Shown one piece after another: positions 15,831 to 23,974 of a stretch of DNA of 52,138 nucleotides; positions within the stretch are counted from its first letter, which is position 1; every line of letters starts with the position of its first letter. The stretch is taken from positions 1 to 52,138 of the forward strand of contig JAZOBE010000008.1 in the NCBI GenBank assembly GCA_045595785.1, written 5' to 3'. The notes below the pieces were generated by a model, which saw nothing but the letters and a program-made list of their open reading frames with translations, was not told the DNA's origin and ran no database searches. The position numbers were made by a program, and so were the translations under genes. Origin of the DNA: SFLA01 sp045595785. Its GTDB lineage: Bacteria > Bacillota > Clostridia > Oscillospirales > CAG-382.

Positions 15831-17030
15831 ATGGACAGAACGGTGTTGCATTGCGATTGCAATTCTTTTTTTGCATCTGTGGAGACGGTGTTTAACCCGT
15901 CATACGCAAACGTACCTATGGCGGTGTGCGGCTCTCCCGAAGATAGACATGGGATAGTTCTTGCCAAAAACGAGCTGGCAAAGAAATACGGTGTAAAAAC
16001 GGGAGAGGTAATATGGCAGGCAAAGAAAAAATGTCCGTCCCTTGTTATCGCACAGCCGCACTACAGAGAATACGAGGAATTCAGCCGCAGAGTAGGGGAG
16101 ATATTCTATCAATACACAGATCTTATAGAGCCATTTGGTATAGATGAAAGCTGGCTTGACGTTACTGCCAGCAAAAATCTTTTCGGCGACGGAAAGCAGA
16201 TAGCCGATTCTCTCCGTGCCCGCATCCATAAGGAAATCGGCATAACCGTTTCTGTGGGCGTTTCGTTTAATAAAGTATTTGCAAAGCTGGGAAGCGATTA
16301 TAAAAAGCCGGACGCCACTACAGTTATCTCCCGAACTAATTTTAAGGATATAGTATATCCTCTTCCCGTAACCGACCTTTTGTTTGTTGGCAGAAACACG
16401 GGTACGCGGTTAAACCGCATTGGTATATATACTGTCGGTGACGTGGCGCAGGCAGGCAGAAAGACTATGACCGACGCATTGGGTAAAAACGGCGCCACTC
16501 TTTTTGATTACGCTACCGGTGCGGAATGCTCACCCGTAACTCCGGTAAATACGGAGCGTGAGATAAAATCCGTAGGTAATGGCATCACCTTCCGTCGGGA
16601 TCTTGTGGGTATCGACGATATCCGTGCCGCAGTCTGGGCGCTTTCGGACACCGTCTCCTCCCGAATGCGGTCTTACGGTGTTATGTGCGGTACGGTGGCA
16701 GTGGCTGTAAGAGACCCGTATCTGCAGACCGTGTCCCGCCAAAGAAAGTTGCGCAACCCCACCTGCTTTTGCAAGGATATAGCCTCCACTGCGGTTGACA
16801 TAATCCGCGGATTGGTGGATATTTCCAAGCCAATACGTTCAATTACCGTTACCGGAATGGATATTTGCAGGGAGGAAAGTGCAGGTGTACAGCAGACGTT
16901 TTTCGATTGTGATAACCTTCGCCGTGAAAGATCGGAGCGCTTGGAGCGCACTCTTGATTCTGTCCGCGCCCGTTTCGGAGGAGATTCTGTCGTCCGTGCA
17001 AGCTCTATAAACAGCGGGTTAGGCATATAA
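15831..17030 (+). CDS. dinB: Y-family translesion DNA polymerase (DinB/Pol IV-like)
   Basis: The 399-residue protein carries the catalytic acids Asp9 (LHCDCNSFFASVE) and Asp105-Glu106 (PFGIDESWLDV), a probable steric gate Phe14, the palm segment VSVGVSFNKVFAKLGSDYKKPD, and a little-finger domain at about 240-345. Near the C-terminus QQTFF (residues 354-358) looks like a sliding-clamp binding motif. It copies past damaged bases at low fidelity. Two exact LexA boxes in its promoter show that it belongs to the SOS regulon. GAGGTG lies 7 bases before the ATG. It is transcribed alone; DinB versus UmuC-like naming is not certain, but length and motifs favour DinB. Confidence 0.92.
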   Translation: MDRTVLHCDCNSFFASVETVFNPSYANVPMAVCGSPEDRHGIVLAKNELAKKYGVKTGEVIWQAKKKCPSLVIAQPHYREYEEFSRRVGEIFYQYTDLIEPFGIDESWLDVTASKNLFGDGKQIADSLRARIHKEIGITVSVGVSFNKVFAKLGSDYKKPDATTVISRTNFKDIVYPLPVTDLLFVGRNTGTRLNRIGIYTVGDVAQAGRKTMTDALGKNGATLFDYATGAECSPVTPVNTEREIKSVGNGITFRRDLVGIDDIRAAVWALSDTVSSRMRSYGVMCGTVAVAVRDPYLQTVSRQRKLRNPTCFCKDIASTAVDIIRGLVDISKPIRSITVTGMDICREESAGVQQTFFDCDNLRRERSERLERTLDSVRARFGGDSVVRASSINSGLGI

Positions 17031-17037
17031 GGCAAAA

Positions 17038-17065
17038 AAACAACGGCATTATGTTGTTTTATTAT
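17038..17065 (+). terminator. Possible weak terminator after dinB
   Basis: AAAACAAC and GTTGTTTT flank an 8-base loop and T-rich sequence follows, but the stem is A/T-rich and weak. Confidence 0.3.
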
Positions 17066-17088
17066 TCATATTATATTAATAAATTTTC

Positions 17089-17117
17089 TTGCAATAATAG
17101 GATATATATGGTATAAT
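17089..17117 (+). promoter_or_regulatory. Promoter of the asnS operon
   Basis: TTGCAA (17089-17094), 17 bp ending in ATGG, TATAAT (17112-17117). The leader to the ATG is only about 27 bases, too short for a T-box. Confidence 0.8.
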
Positions 17118-17150
17118 ACGATTTGACCTTAAAAAAGGAGAAAGAAAAAT

Positions 17151-18557
17151 ATGTCTATTAAAAAAGAGCTTACGACAGTAAAAACACTGTTTTCCCGTTC
17201 CGAAGAATTGGGCGGAAAAACCGTTACGATAGGGGGATGGGTGCGCAATTTGCGCTCCTCTAATGCCTTTGGCTTTATTGAGCTTAACGACGGTTCTTAT
17301 TTCAAAAACGTACAGATAGTGTTCGAGGAGTCCAAGCTCGATAATTATAAAGAAATAGCGCATCAGAATATCGGTGCGGCACTTACCGTTACCGGCGTTC
17401 TGGAGCTTACTCCCGGCGCAAAGCAGCCCTTTGAGATAAAGGCGGATAAGGTTGTCGTATCCGGCACTTCCACCCCTGATTATCCTCTCCAGCCCAAGCG
17501 CCATTCACCTGAGTTCCTTCGCTCTATAGCACATCTCCGTCCCCGTGCAAATACCTTCAACGCGGTGTTCAGAGTGCGCTCCGTAGCGGCGCAGGGAATA
17601 CACAAATTCTTTGCTGAGAACGGCTTTGTTTACGTTCACACTCCTCTTATCACCACCAGCGATTGTGAGGGTGCAGGTGAGATGTTCCGTGTTACTACGC
17701 TGGACGCGTCCGAGCCTCCCCGTACGGAAGACGGCAAGGTGGATTTCTCTCAGGATTTTTTTGGCAAGCCTACCTCTCTCACCGTTTCCGGTCAGCTTAA
17801 CGTAGAGTGCTTTGCAATGGCGTTTGCAAATGTATATACCTTTGGTCCCACCTTCCGTGCAGAAAAATCCAATACTCAGCGCCATGCAGCAGAGTTCTGG
17901 ATGATCGAGCCTGAGATCGCTTTCGCAGACCTTGAGGACGATATGGACCTTGCAGAGCGTATGACCAAGTACGTCATCGCATACGTGCTTGAGAACTGCC
18001 CTGAGGAGATCGAATTCTTTAACAAGTTTGTAGATAACGGTCTTAAAGCCCGTCTTACCGACCTTGTTAACTCCGATTTCAAGCGTATCACATATACCGA
18101 GGCAATAAAGCTTCTCTCTGAAAGCGGCAATAAGTTTGAGTTTACTCCTTATTGGGGATGCGACCTGCAGACCGAGCACGAGAGATATCTTACCGAAAAA
18201 ATCTTCGGCTGCCCTGTTTTCGTAACCAACTATCCCAAGGAAATAAAATCCTTCTATATGCGTCTTAACGATGATGGCAGAACCGTTGCCGCAGCAGATA
18301 TGCTGGTTCCCGGCGTAGGTGAGCTTATCGGCGGAAGCCAGAGAGAAGAGCGTTACGACCTGCTTATGCAGCGCATAAACGAGCTGGGTCTTGAGCCTGA
18401 GAGCTACCGGTGGTATCTTGACCTCCGTAAGTACGGCGGTGTTCATCACGCAGGATTCGGCATCGGCTTTGAGCGTCTTATTATGTATATCACCGGTGTT
18501 TCCAATATCCGTGATGTTGAGGCGTTCCCCCGTACCTTCGGTAACGCAGAATTCTAA
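17151..18557 (+). CDS. asnS: Asparagine-tRNA ligase
   Basis: The 468-residue class IIb synthetase charges tRNA-Asn with asparagine. An OB-fold anticodon-binding domain (VTIGGWVRNLRSSNAFGFIEL, about 20-110) precedes the catalytic core with motif 2 (FGPTFRAEKSNTQRHAAEFW) and motif 3 (GFGIGFERLIMYITG). The motif 2 sequence and the C-terminal GNAEF end distinguish it from aspartyl- and lysyl-tRNA ligases. An AAAGGAG site precedes the ATG. An aspartate aminotransferase follows after 21 bp. B. subtilis also pairs aspB and asnS, so this grouping links aspartate/asparagine supply with charging. Confidence 0.96.
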   Translation: MSIKKELTTVKTLFSRSEELGGKTVTIGGWVRNLRSSNAFGFIELNDGSYFKNVQIVFEESKLDNYKEIAHQNIGAALTVTGVLELTPGAKQPFEIKADKVVVSGTSTPDYPLQPKRHSPEFLRSIAHLRPRANTFNAVFRVRSVAAQGIHKFFAENGFVYVHTPLITTSDCEGAGEMFRVTTLDASEPPRTEDGKVDFSQDFFGKPTSLTVSGQLNVECFAMAFANVYTFGPTFRAEKSNTQRHAAEFWMIEPEIAFADLEDDMDLAERMTKYVIAYVLENCPEEIEFFNKFVDNGLKARLTDLVNSDFKRITYTEAIKLLSESGNKFEFTPYWGCDLQTEHERYLTEKIFGCPVFVTNYPKEIKSFYMRLNDDGRTVAAADMLVPGVGELIGGSQREERYDLLMQRINELGLEPESYRWYLDLRKYGGVHHAGFGIGFERLIMYITGVSNIRDVEAFPRTFGNAEF

Positions 18558-18578
18558 TGTTTTTCATAGGTGATTAAA

Positions 18579-19826
18579 ATGAATCTTGATCTTAACGCAC
18601 TCCGCGCGGAGTACGAACAGTATAAGGCTATGGGACTTAAGCTTGATATGTCCCGCGGCAAGCCTTCTACTCAACAGCTTGATACTATGGAGCGTTTGCT
18701 TACCGCAGTAACCACCAGAGAAGAATGTATCTCCGAAAATGGTGTTGACTGCTGTAACTACGGCGGACTTGACGGTATTGACGAATCCAAGCGTCTTTTC
18801 GCATCCATGCTGGGCCTTACCATGCACGAGATAATCGTCGGCGGTAACTCCTCTCTTAACCTTATGTACGATACTATTGCCCGTGCAATGAGCCACGGCG
18901 TGGTAGAAGGTATGAAGCCCTGGGCAAAGTACGATAAGGTTTCTTTCCTTTGTCCCGTTCCCGGTTATGACCGTCATTTCGCTATTTGCGAATACTTTAA
19001 TATAAATATGATCAACGTTCCCATGAATGACGACGGTCCCGATATGGATATGGTTGAAAAACTGGTTGCAGAGGACGATACCATAAAGGGCATCTGGTGT
19101 GTTCCCAAGTATTCCAACCCCTCCGGTATCACTTATTCTGATGAGACGGTACGCCGCTTTGCCAGAATGAAGACTGCTGCAAAGGATTTTCGCGTGTTCT
19201 GGGATAACGCATACGTATGGCACGATCTCACCGATCATCCCGATTACCTGCTGGAGGTGCTTCACGAAGCAAAGAAGTGCGGCAACGAGGACAGATTCTT
19301 TATCTTCGCTTCCACTTCCAAAATATCCTTCCCCGGCGCAGGTATTTCCTGCATCGCATCCTCCCGCGCAAACGTACAGCGTATACTTAAGGAGCTTGCT
19401 ATTCAGACCGTCGGCCCCGATAAGCTTAATCAGCTCCGCCACGCGCGCGTGTTCCGCACCTTTGACGATATCAAGGCGCAGATGGGCGTTCACCTCAGTC
19501 TTATCCGTCCTAAGTTTGAATTGGTTCGCCGTTCATTTACAAATGAACTTTCCAACGTTCAGGACGTTTGGTGGACCAATCCCAACGGCGGCTACTTCCT
19601 TGCTTTGTATACTCCCAACGGAACCGCAAAGCGTATAGTTTCTCTTGCCGCAGAGGCGGGTCTTAAGCTTACCCCCGCAGGTGCAACACATCCTTACGGA
19701 AACAACCCTGATGATAACGTTATCCGTATTGCACCTACTTATCCTTCTCTTGATGAATTGGAAAGAGCGCTTCCCGTTCTGTGCTGCTGCGTAAAGCTTG
19801 CCTGCGCAGAAAAGGAAAATGCATAA
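18579..19826 (+). CDS. Aspartate aminotransferase, subgroup Ic (Aminotran_MocR-like fold)
   Basis: The 415-residue PLP enzyme would interconvert aspartate plus 2-oxoglutarate with oxaloacetate plus glutamate. It shows CNYGGLDGIDESKRLFA near residue 60 and VGGNSSLNLMYD, typical of subgroup Ic enzymes, then VPKYSNPSGITYSD, the WDNAYVWHDL stretch with the PLP-stacking aspartate/tyrosine, and the Schiff-base lysine in FASTSKISFPGAG. The start is set at ATG 18579, 5 bases after AGGTGA; the GTG at 18570 lies within that site. It is co-transcribed with asnS. Alanine or other amino donors remain possible. Confidence 0.85.
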   Translation: MNLDLNALRAEYEQYKAMGLKLDMSRGKPSTQQLDTMERLLTAVTTREECISENGVDCCNYGGLDGIDESKRLFASMLGLTMHEIIVGGNSSLNLMYDTIARAMSHGVVEGMKPWAKYDKVSFLCPVPGYDRHFAICEYFNINMINVPMNDDGPDMDMVEKLVAEDDTIKGIWCVPKYSNPSGITYSDETVRRFARMKTAAKDFRVFWDNAYVWHDLTDHPDYLLEVLHEAKKCGNEDRFFIFASTSKISFPGAGISCIASSRANVQRILKELAIQTVGPDKLNQLRHARVFRTFDDIKAQMGVHLSLIRPKFELVRRSFTNELSNVQDVWWTNPNGGYFLALYTPNGTAKRIVSLAAEAGLKLTPAGATHPYGNNPDDNVIRIAPTYPSLDELERALPVLCCCVKLACAEKENA

Positions 19827-19854
19827 AAACCCTAAAGTGATTTCCATAATGCTA

Positions 19855-19883
19855 TTGCAATTTGAATAAATGTGTGGTATCAT
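19855..19883 (+). promoter_or_regulatory. Promoter of the DEPS-repeat lipoprotein gene
   Basis: TTGCAA (19855-19860), 17 bp ending in GTGTGG, TATCAT (19878-19883). The leader holds a small hairpin (AGATTG 19896-19901 with CAATCT 19910-19915). Confidence 0.7.
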
Positions 19884-19938
19884 TACGTGTAATTAAGATT
19901 GTTTTTAACCAATCTAAAATCAAAAAGGAGACAAACCA

Positions 19939-21231
19939 ATGAAAAAAGTATTAGCTTTCCTTCTCATTGCTGTTATGATGTTCGCTCTCTGCGCTTGTAA
20001 CGGTGATGAAACTTCTAAGCCCGCTGAAAACAATTCTGTTGCAGGCGATGCTTCTACTCCCGCAGATGAACCTTCTGACGAGCCCTCTGATGAACCCTCT
20101 GATGAACCTTCTGATGAACCTTCCGATGAACCCTCTGACGAACCTTCTGACGAAGTTTCTACCGAGCCCGGTCCTGAACTTCCTGCAGATACCAACAAGT
20201 ACGTATCCTTCGGCGGCCCCAACACCGGCGACCGTATCACCGATAATGACTCTGTAGTTCTTACCGGTTATAACGAAGAACTCGTTGAAGGCGCAGTTGT
20301 TCTTTACGACGCACGCTTTGGCGAAACCACTCCCGCAGGTCTTGCTGACTATGCAGTTCTCGTTGCTGATTATCAGGCTAAGCCTTACTTCGGCTACGTT
20401 AAGTCCGCTTTCTATGCAGTTGGCGAAGCTTCTGACGCTGTTGCTATCCCTGAAAACGGCTTTGTAGTTGTTGCTCACAAGCTTCAGGAATCTGACGTTA
20501 AGGCTCTCACCGCTTATACTGATGAAGATTCTATCTATCCTCACGGTATCCAGGTTAAGTCCATCGCTTGGGACGCTACCTTCGTAACCTCCGCTCCCGC
20601 ACAGGACGGTGTTATTAACTCCAACGAGTACGGCGCAGTTGTTTCTCACGTTGACGTTGACAATCCTGATTGGGACTATGCTCAGTTCGCAGCTTCCGAA
20701 GATTATGACATCGTTGCTGACGTTTACATTGCATACGACGCTGAATATCTCTACTACGCAGTTGTAGTTGAAATGGATTATCACTACTGCCCCAACGCAA
20801 CCAGCCTTTGGGATCAGTGCGCTATCCAGGTTAACACTCTTACCTGCGATCCTACCGGCGAATACATTTCTCAGCACTACGACCACATCGTTGATCCTAC
20901 CGCTGCTAACGAAGGCGTTTGCAGACAGGTTGGTTACGGTGTAACCAATGCAGGCGAATCTGTATTTGAAACCTACATGGGCGGCGGCCTCTCCGGCGAC
21001 TTCAAGGTTGTTCGTGACGAAGCTAACCAGACCACTACTTATGAAGTAAGAATTTCTTGGACCGATATCGGTTTTGAAGAAGCTCCTACTACCGGCGAGT
21101 CCTTCGGTCTCTCCATCTCTCTTAACGCTCGTGAAGATTCTACCACTTGGAAGAACGTTAAGATGTTCAACGGCGGCGGCATCATCGGTCGTAACGACTG
21201 GTCCAAGATGGCTACCGTAACTCTTAAGTAA
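19939..21231 (+). CDS. Lipoprotein with (DEPS)n linker and carbohydrate-binding-like C-terminal domain
   Basis: The 430-residue product has a lipoprotein signal (MKKVLAFLLIAVMMFALCAC, lipid Cys20), then a linker with seven DEPS repeats and one DEVS (about residues 43-74). It ends in a folded region whose last 200 residues look like a family 9 carbohydrate-binding/DOMON-type sandwich (DGVINSNEYG, then YIAYDAEYLYYAVVVEMD, then TYEVRISWTDIGF). It is anchored in the outer face of the membrane with a long acidic stalk. Glutamate is almost always GAA and alanine/serine mostly GCT/TCT, unlike neighbours with many GAG codons, which suggests strong expression. It is monocistronic, with a terminator at 21251. 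The ligand is unknown. Confidence 0.75.
   Translation: MKKVLAFLLIAVMMFALCACNGDETSKPAENNSVAGDASTPADEPSDEPSDEPSDEPSDEPSDEPSDEPSDEVSTEPGPELPADTNKYVSFGGPNTGDRITDNDSVVLTGYNEELVEGAVVLYDARFGETTPAGLADYAVLVADYQAKPYFGYVKSAFYAVGEASDAVAIPENGFVVVAHKLQESDVKALTAYTDEDSIYPHGIQVKSIAWDATFVTSAPAQDGVINSNEYGAVVSHVDVDNPDWDYAQFAASEDYDIVADVYIAYDAEYLYYAVVVEMDYHYCPNATSLWDQCAIQVNTLTCDPTGEYISQHYDHIVDPTAANEGVCRQVGYGVTNAGESVFETYMGGGLSGDFKVVRDEANQTTTYEVRISWTDIGFEEAPTTGESFGLSISLNAREDSTTWKNVKMFNGGGIIGRNDWSKMATVTLK
20065..20160 (+). repeat. Tandem 12-bp repeat coding for (DEPS)7-DEVS
   Basis: Eight in-frame 12-bp units of the form GAY-GAR-CCY-TCY, the last with GTT for CCY. Synonymous variation among units suggests that it is not a very recent expansion. 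Confidence 0.9.
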
Positions 21232-21250
21232 TTAATACTTTTACCTTTAC

Positions 21251-21290
21251 TCGGGTATCCCCAACTAACCGGGGATACCCGAACTTTTAA
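21251..21290 (+). terminator. Terminator of the DEPS lipoprotein gene
   Basis: Perfect 12-bp stem (21251-21262 with 21271-21282), 8-base loop, then ACTTTTAATTT. The same stem sequence recurs in degraded form as the outer arms of the two elements that follow. Confidence 0.8.
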
Positions 21291-21305
21291 TTTCAAATAA
21301 ACTAA

Positions 21306-21373
21306 TCGGGCTTACCCCTCGCGGGGTCCCCAAAAATCCGCAGGATTTTAGGGGTGCATCCCGGGGATACCCG
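21306..21373 (+). repeat. Structured palindromic element, copy 1
   Basis: About 67 bp with outer arms CGGG...CCCG, a short hairpin CCCC-TCGC-GGGG (21315-21326), a central 12-bp stem (21328-21339 with 21343-21354, loop GCA, one A-A mismatch), and GGGGATACCCG at the right end. It is nearly identical to copy 2, 93 bp downstream. No reading frame and no known riboswitch motif were recognised. Confidence 0.85.
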
Positions 21374-21399
21374 TTCTTTTAAGTCAGAACATAACTAAA

Positions 21400-21467
21400 C
21401 GGGCTTACCTCTCGCGGGGTCCCCAAAAATCCGCAGGATTTTAGGGGTGCATCTCGGGGATACCCGA
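21400..21467 (+). repeat. Structured palindromic element, copy 2
   Basis: Direct repeat of copy 1 with only two C-to-T differences over 67 bp. The last hairpin ends 44 bp before the isomerase ATG, so it lies in or just upstream of that gene's leader. The spacer between the two copies is unrelated A/T-rich sequence. Confidence 0.85.
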
Positions 21468-21510
21468 TTCTATAATTCATAAATTTATATAAAGTAAGGA
21501 GTAAACCATT

Positions 21511-22386
21511 ATGAAATTAGGTGTCAGTCTTTACAGCTTCCACGAATACGCTTCTGACGACAAGCTCGGCGTAAAGGGCTGTATCGATAAAGCAAAAGAG
21601 ATCGGCTTCGAGGGATTGGATATTGTTGAAGGCACTTGTAAGATCTTTGCAGATAAGGACGAATATATTGCATACGCAAAGGATATCGGCGATTACTGTA
21701 AGCAGGTCGGTATCGAGGCGGTTTGCTTTTGCGTAGGAAGCGATTTTCTTAACGGCTCCGGCGGAGACCTTCAGAAGGAAATAGATCGCGTTAAGGACCT
21801 TGTAGACGTTGCTGCGGCATACGGCGTAAGCGTAATGCGTCACGACGCTACTCCCGGCTATCCTTATTCCGTAAAGACCGGTAGAAGCTTTGATGCAGTT
21901 GTTGAGCGTGTAGCAGCAGGTTACCGCGCTGTTACCGAATATGCTGCAACCAAGGGCATCAAGACTTGTGTTGAGAACCACGGATTCTTCGTTCAGGATC
22001 CCACTCGTGTAGAAAAGCTTGTTAATACCGTAAATCATCCCAACTTCGGCGCACTTGTAGATATGGGTAACTTTGCTTGTGCAGATGCTGACAGCCCTTA
22101 TTCCGTTGGCGTAATGGCTCCTTATGCGTTCCACGTTCATGCAAAGGACTTCCACAAGAAGAGCGGCGCAGGTGAGAATCCCGGCGCAGGATGGTTCCGT
22201 TCCAGAGGCGGTAACTACCTCCGCGGATCTATCATCGGCCACGGCGATATCCCTGTAAGACAGTGCGTTAATATTCTGAAGGGCGTTGGCTACGATGGAT
22301 TTATAAACATCGAGTTTGAGGGCATGGAAGATCCCATCAAGGGCATTTCCATAGGTTATGAAAACCTTAAGCGCTTTTGCGAATAA
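21511..22386 (+). CDS. Sugar phosphate isomerase/epimerase-like TIM-barrel protein
   Basis: The 291-residue protein belongs to the AP-endonuclease-2/xylose-isomerase-like TIM barrel family. Expected metal-ligand positions are visible: the glutamate in TCVENHGFF, the aspartate in GALVDMGNF, histidines in FHVHAKDFH and GHGDI, and the glutamate in FINIEFEGME. Members isomerise or epimerise sugars, inositols or hydroxypyruvate, so the substrate is open. It starts at an ATG after AAGGAG and no signal peptide is present. It is preceded by the two structured elements and followed by its own terminator. Confidence 0.85.
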   Translation: MKLGVSLYSFHEYASDDKLGVKGCIDKAKEIGFEGLDIVEGTCKIFADKDEYIAYAKDIGDYCKQVGIEAVCFCVGSDFLNGSGGDLQKEIDRVKDLVDVAAAYGVSVMRHDATPGYPYSVKTGRSFDAVVERVAAGYRAVTEYAATKGIKTCVENHGFFVQDPTRVEKLVNTVNHPNFGALVDMGNFACADADSPYSVGVMAPYAFHVHAKDFHKKSGAGENPGAGWFRSRGGNYLRGSIIGHGDIPVRQCVNILKGVGYDGFINIEFEGMEDPIKGISIGYENLKRFCE

Positions 22387-22410
22387 TAGGGTATAGCTTT
22401 TAATTAAAGT

Positions 22411-22450
22411 GAGGGGCGCGGGGAACTCTTTTTACCTGCACCCCTCTTTT
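22411..22450 (+). terminator. Terminator after the isomerase-like gene
   Basis: GAGGGGCGCGGG (22411-22422) pairs with CCTGCACCCCTC (22435-22446) with one mismatch and one G-U pair; TTTT follows. Confidence 0.75.
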
Positions 22451-22478
22451 GTATATTTGTTGTTTTTGGTGACGTATT

Positions 22479-23093
22479 ATGAAAAGCAAAAAGACCAAAA
22501 AAATAGTTATAACGGTTTTGGCATCTGTTGTCGGTTTGGTATTGATTTTTTCTGCCGCTGCGGGTATAATATCACTATTCGGCAGGGTGGATACCACAAA
22601 CCTTACGGGTAACGGAAACGTTTCCTTGGCGCCTGCCGATTATGACGAGGATATTTTTGAAGATAAAGTGTATGCTTCAAAGAATAATGACGTTTTTTAT
22701 GATTACGATGGGTATGCCGAGTATATCACGGTGGAGAATTATTTTACCTTTTCCGTTTCGGGTCAGCTTTTTTACAATTATTTCGATTGTGTCATAAACG
22801 GTAATTATTCCTATTATCCGTCATTTTTTGCGGATTCTTTTTTGTCCTCCTCCGTTTTACCGGAAAAGTTTACAATGCAAAAGCTTTATGATATTTCAGT
22901 TACTTTGGAATCGCGTGAGAGTTATAAGGAAGGATATCTTGAAACATATTCAGTTCGTTACCGTATAATGGATAACAACGGTACCTTCAGGACTGACCTT
23001 GAGAATGATACGGTCATTCCGCTCATGTATACTCTTTACGTAACCAATACTTATGCGGAAATAACAGCTATTTCCGTTCTCGGCGCTAAATAG
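22479..23093 (+). CDS. Single-pass membrane protein of unknown function
   Basis: The 204-residue product starts with a basic segment (MKSKKTKKIVI) and one membrane helix to about residue 34 (TVLASVVGLVLIFSAAAGII). The rest is an extracytoplasmic, tyrosine- and acid-rich domain (EDKVYASKNNDVFYDYDGYA, then a beta-rich C-terminal half). I do not recognise a family. The tandem Tyr/Phe pattern could be an Ig-like or NTF2-like outside domain. It lies 11 bp before cysE, probably in the same transcript, but nothing points to a role in cysteine synthesis. Confidence 0.65.
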   Translation: MKSKKTKKIVITVLASVVGLVLIFSAAAGIISLFGRVDTTNLTGNGNVSLAPADYDEDIFEDKVYASKNNDVFYDYDGYAEYITVENYFTFSVSGQLFYNYFDCVINGNYSYYPSFFADSFLSSSVLPEKFTMQKLYDISVTLESRESYKEGYLETYSVRYRIMDNNGTFRTDLENDTVIPLMYTLYVTNTYAEITAISVLGAK

Positions 23094-23104
23094 GTGGTTT
23101 TATA

Positions 23105-23761
23105 ATGAAAATCTTTATCGGCAATACAGATATTACAAAAGCAATAAACGGCATAAAAGAAGAAGTACGCGCTATTCGTGAGCGTGACCCTGCCGCTGTA
23201 AGCGATGCGGAGGTTTTGCTTCTTTATTCGGGACTCCATGCAATTCTGCTTCACCGCGTGGCACATTCTCTTCATAAGAAGGGAAAAACTCTGCCTGCAC
23301 GTGCAATAAGCCAGATTAACCGCGCTGTCACCGGTGTGGAGATACATCCTGCTGCAAAAATCGGCAAGGGCGTGTTTATTGACCATGGAAGCGGCGTTGT
23401 CATCGGTGAGACAGCCGAGGTAGGGGATAACTGCACCATTTACCAGGGTGTAACTCTGGGCGGTACAGGTAAGCATACGGGTAAGCGACATCCCACTTTG
23501 GGTAATAACGTAATGGTAGGCGCAGGTGCAAAGGTGCTTGGCCCCTTCAAGGTAGGGGATAACTCCAAAATTGCCGCAGGTGCCGTAGTCCTTCACGAAG
23601 TGCCCGATAACGCAACCGCCGTTGGCGTTCCTGCAAGAAATATCTGCTCGGATAAAAAGCCCTGCTCTCAGGAATTGGACCAGATCCATATTCCTGACCC
23701 TATAGCCGCAGAGCTTGATATTATCCGCAAACGCCTTGAAAAGCTCGAAGAGGGCAAATGA
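23105..23761 (+). CDS. cysE: Serine O-acetyltransferase
   Basis: CysE makes O-acetylserine, the acceptor for sulfide in cysteine synthesis. The 218-residue protein has an N-terminal helical part (LLYSGLHAILLHRVAHSL) and a left-handed beta-helix with hexapeptide repeats, with the catalytic histidines in FIDHGSGVVIGETAEVGDN and LGGTGKHTGKRHPTLG. The C-terminal tail is long and charged (RKRLEKLEEGK), so cysteine feedback through the tail is plausible but unproven. No cysK is adjacent and no T-box or S-box is seen upstream. Confidence 0.95.
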   Translation: MKIFIGNTDITKAINGIKEEVRAIRERDPAAVSDAEVLLLYSGLHAILLHRVAHSLHKKGKTLPARAISQINRAVTGVEIHPAAKIGKGVFIDHGSGVVIGETAEVGDNCTIYQGVTLGGTGKHTGKRHPTLGNNVMVGAGAKVLGPFKVGDNSKIAAGAVVLHEVPDNATAVGVPARNICSDKKPCSQELDQIHIPDPIAAELDIIRKRLEKLEEGK

Positions 23762-23802
23762 TCAGACCGCGCTTTTTTATTAAATTTAATTTCAAAAAAC
23801 AC

Positions 23803-23831
23803 TTGACTTTTATTTAGTTTAGAGGTATAAT
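23803..23831 (+). promoter_or_regulatory. Promoter of tRNA-Arg
   Basis: TTGACT (23803-23808), 17 bp ending in GAGG, TATAAT (23826-23831), 15 bp before the tRNA 5' end. Confidence 0.85.
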
Positions 23832-23846
23832 AGCAAACGCTGATTT

Positions 23847-23923
23847 GCGCCATTAGCTCAGCTGGATAGAGTGTTTGGCTACGAACCAAAAGGTCAGGGG
23901 TTCGAATCCCTTATGGCGTGCCA
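23847..23923 (+). tRNA. tRNA-Arg (anticodon ACG)
   Basis: A 77-base cloverleaf with encoded CCA. The acceptor GCGCCAT pairs with ATGGCGT (one G-U), the D stem is GCTC/GAGT, the anticodon stem TTTGG/CCAAA encloses CTACGAA, and the T arm is AGGGG-TTCGAAT-CCCTT. Anticodon ACG, read as ICG after deamination by TadA, decodes CGU, CGC and CGA. It has its own promoter and terminator. Confidence 0.96.
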
Positions 23924-23962
23924 GAATAACGGATACCGTTTATACGGTGTCCGTTATTTTTT
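23901..23962 (+). repeat. Direct repeat copy A: tRNA-Arg 3' end plus terminator
   Basis: The 62 bp from the T loop through CCA and the terminator recur exactly 156 bp downstream at 24057-24118. Confidence 0.9.
23925..23962 (+). terminator. Terminator of tRNA-Arg
   Basis: AATAACGGATACCG (from 23926) pairs with CGGTGTCCGTTATT around a TTTATA loop, followed by a T run. Confidence 0.88.
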
Positions 23963-23974
23963 GTTTTTAAACAA

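Noticed and set aside
17118..17150. T-box leader for asnS
   Set aside because: The leader from the promoter to the start is about 30 bases and holds no T-box sequence.
20065..20160. Tandem 12-bp repeat as CRISPR or VNTR locus of independent function
   Set aside because: It is in frame inside a lipoprotein stalk and simply codes for DEPS units.
21306..21467. CRISPR array
   Set aside because: Only two repeat copies, repeat length about 67 bp, no cas genes.
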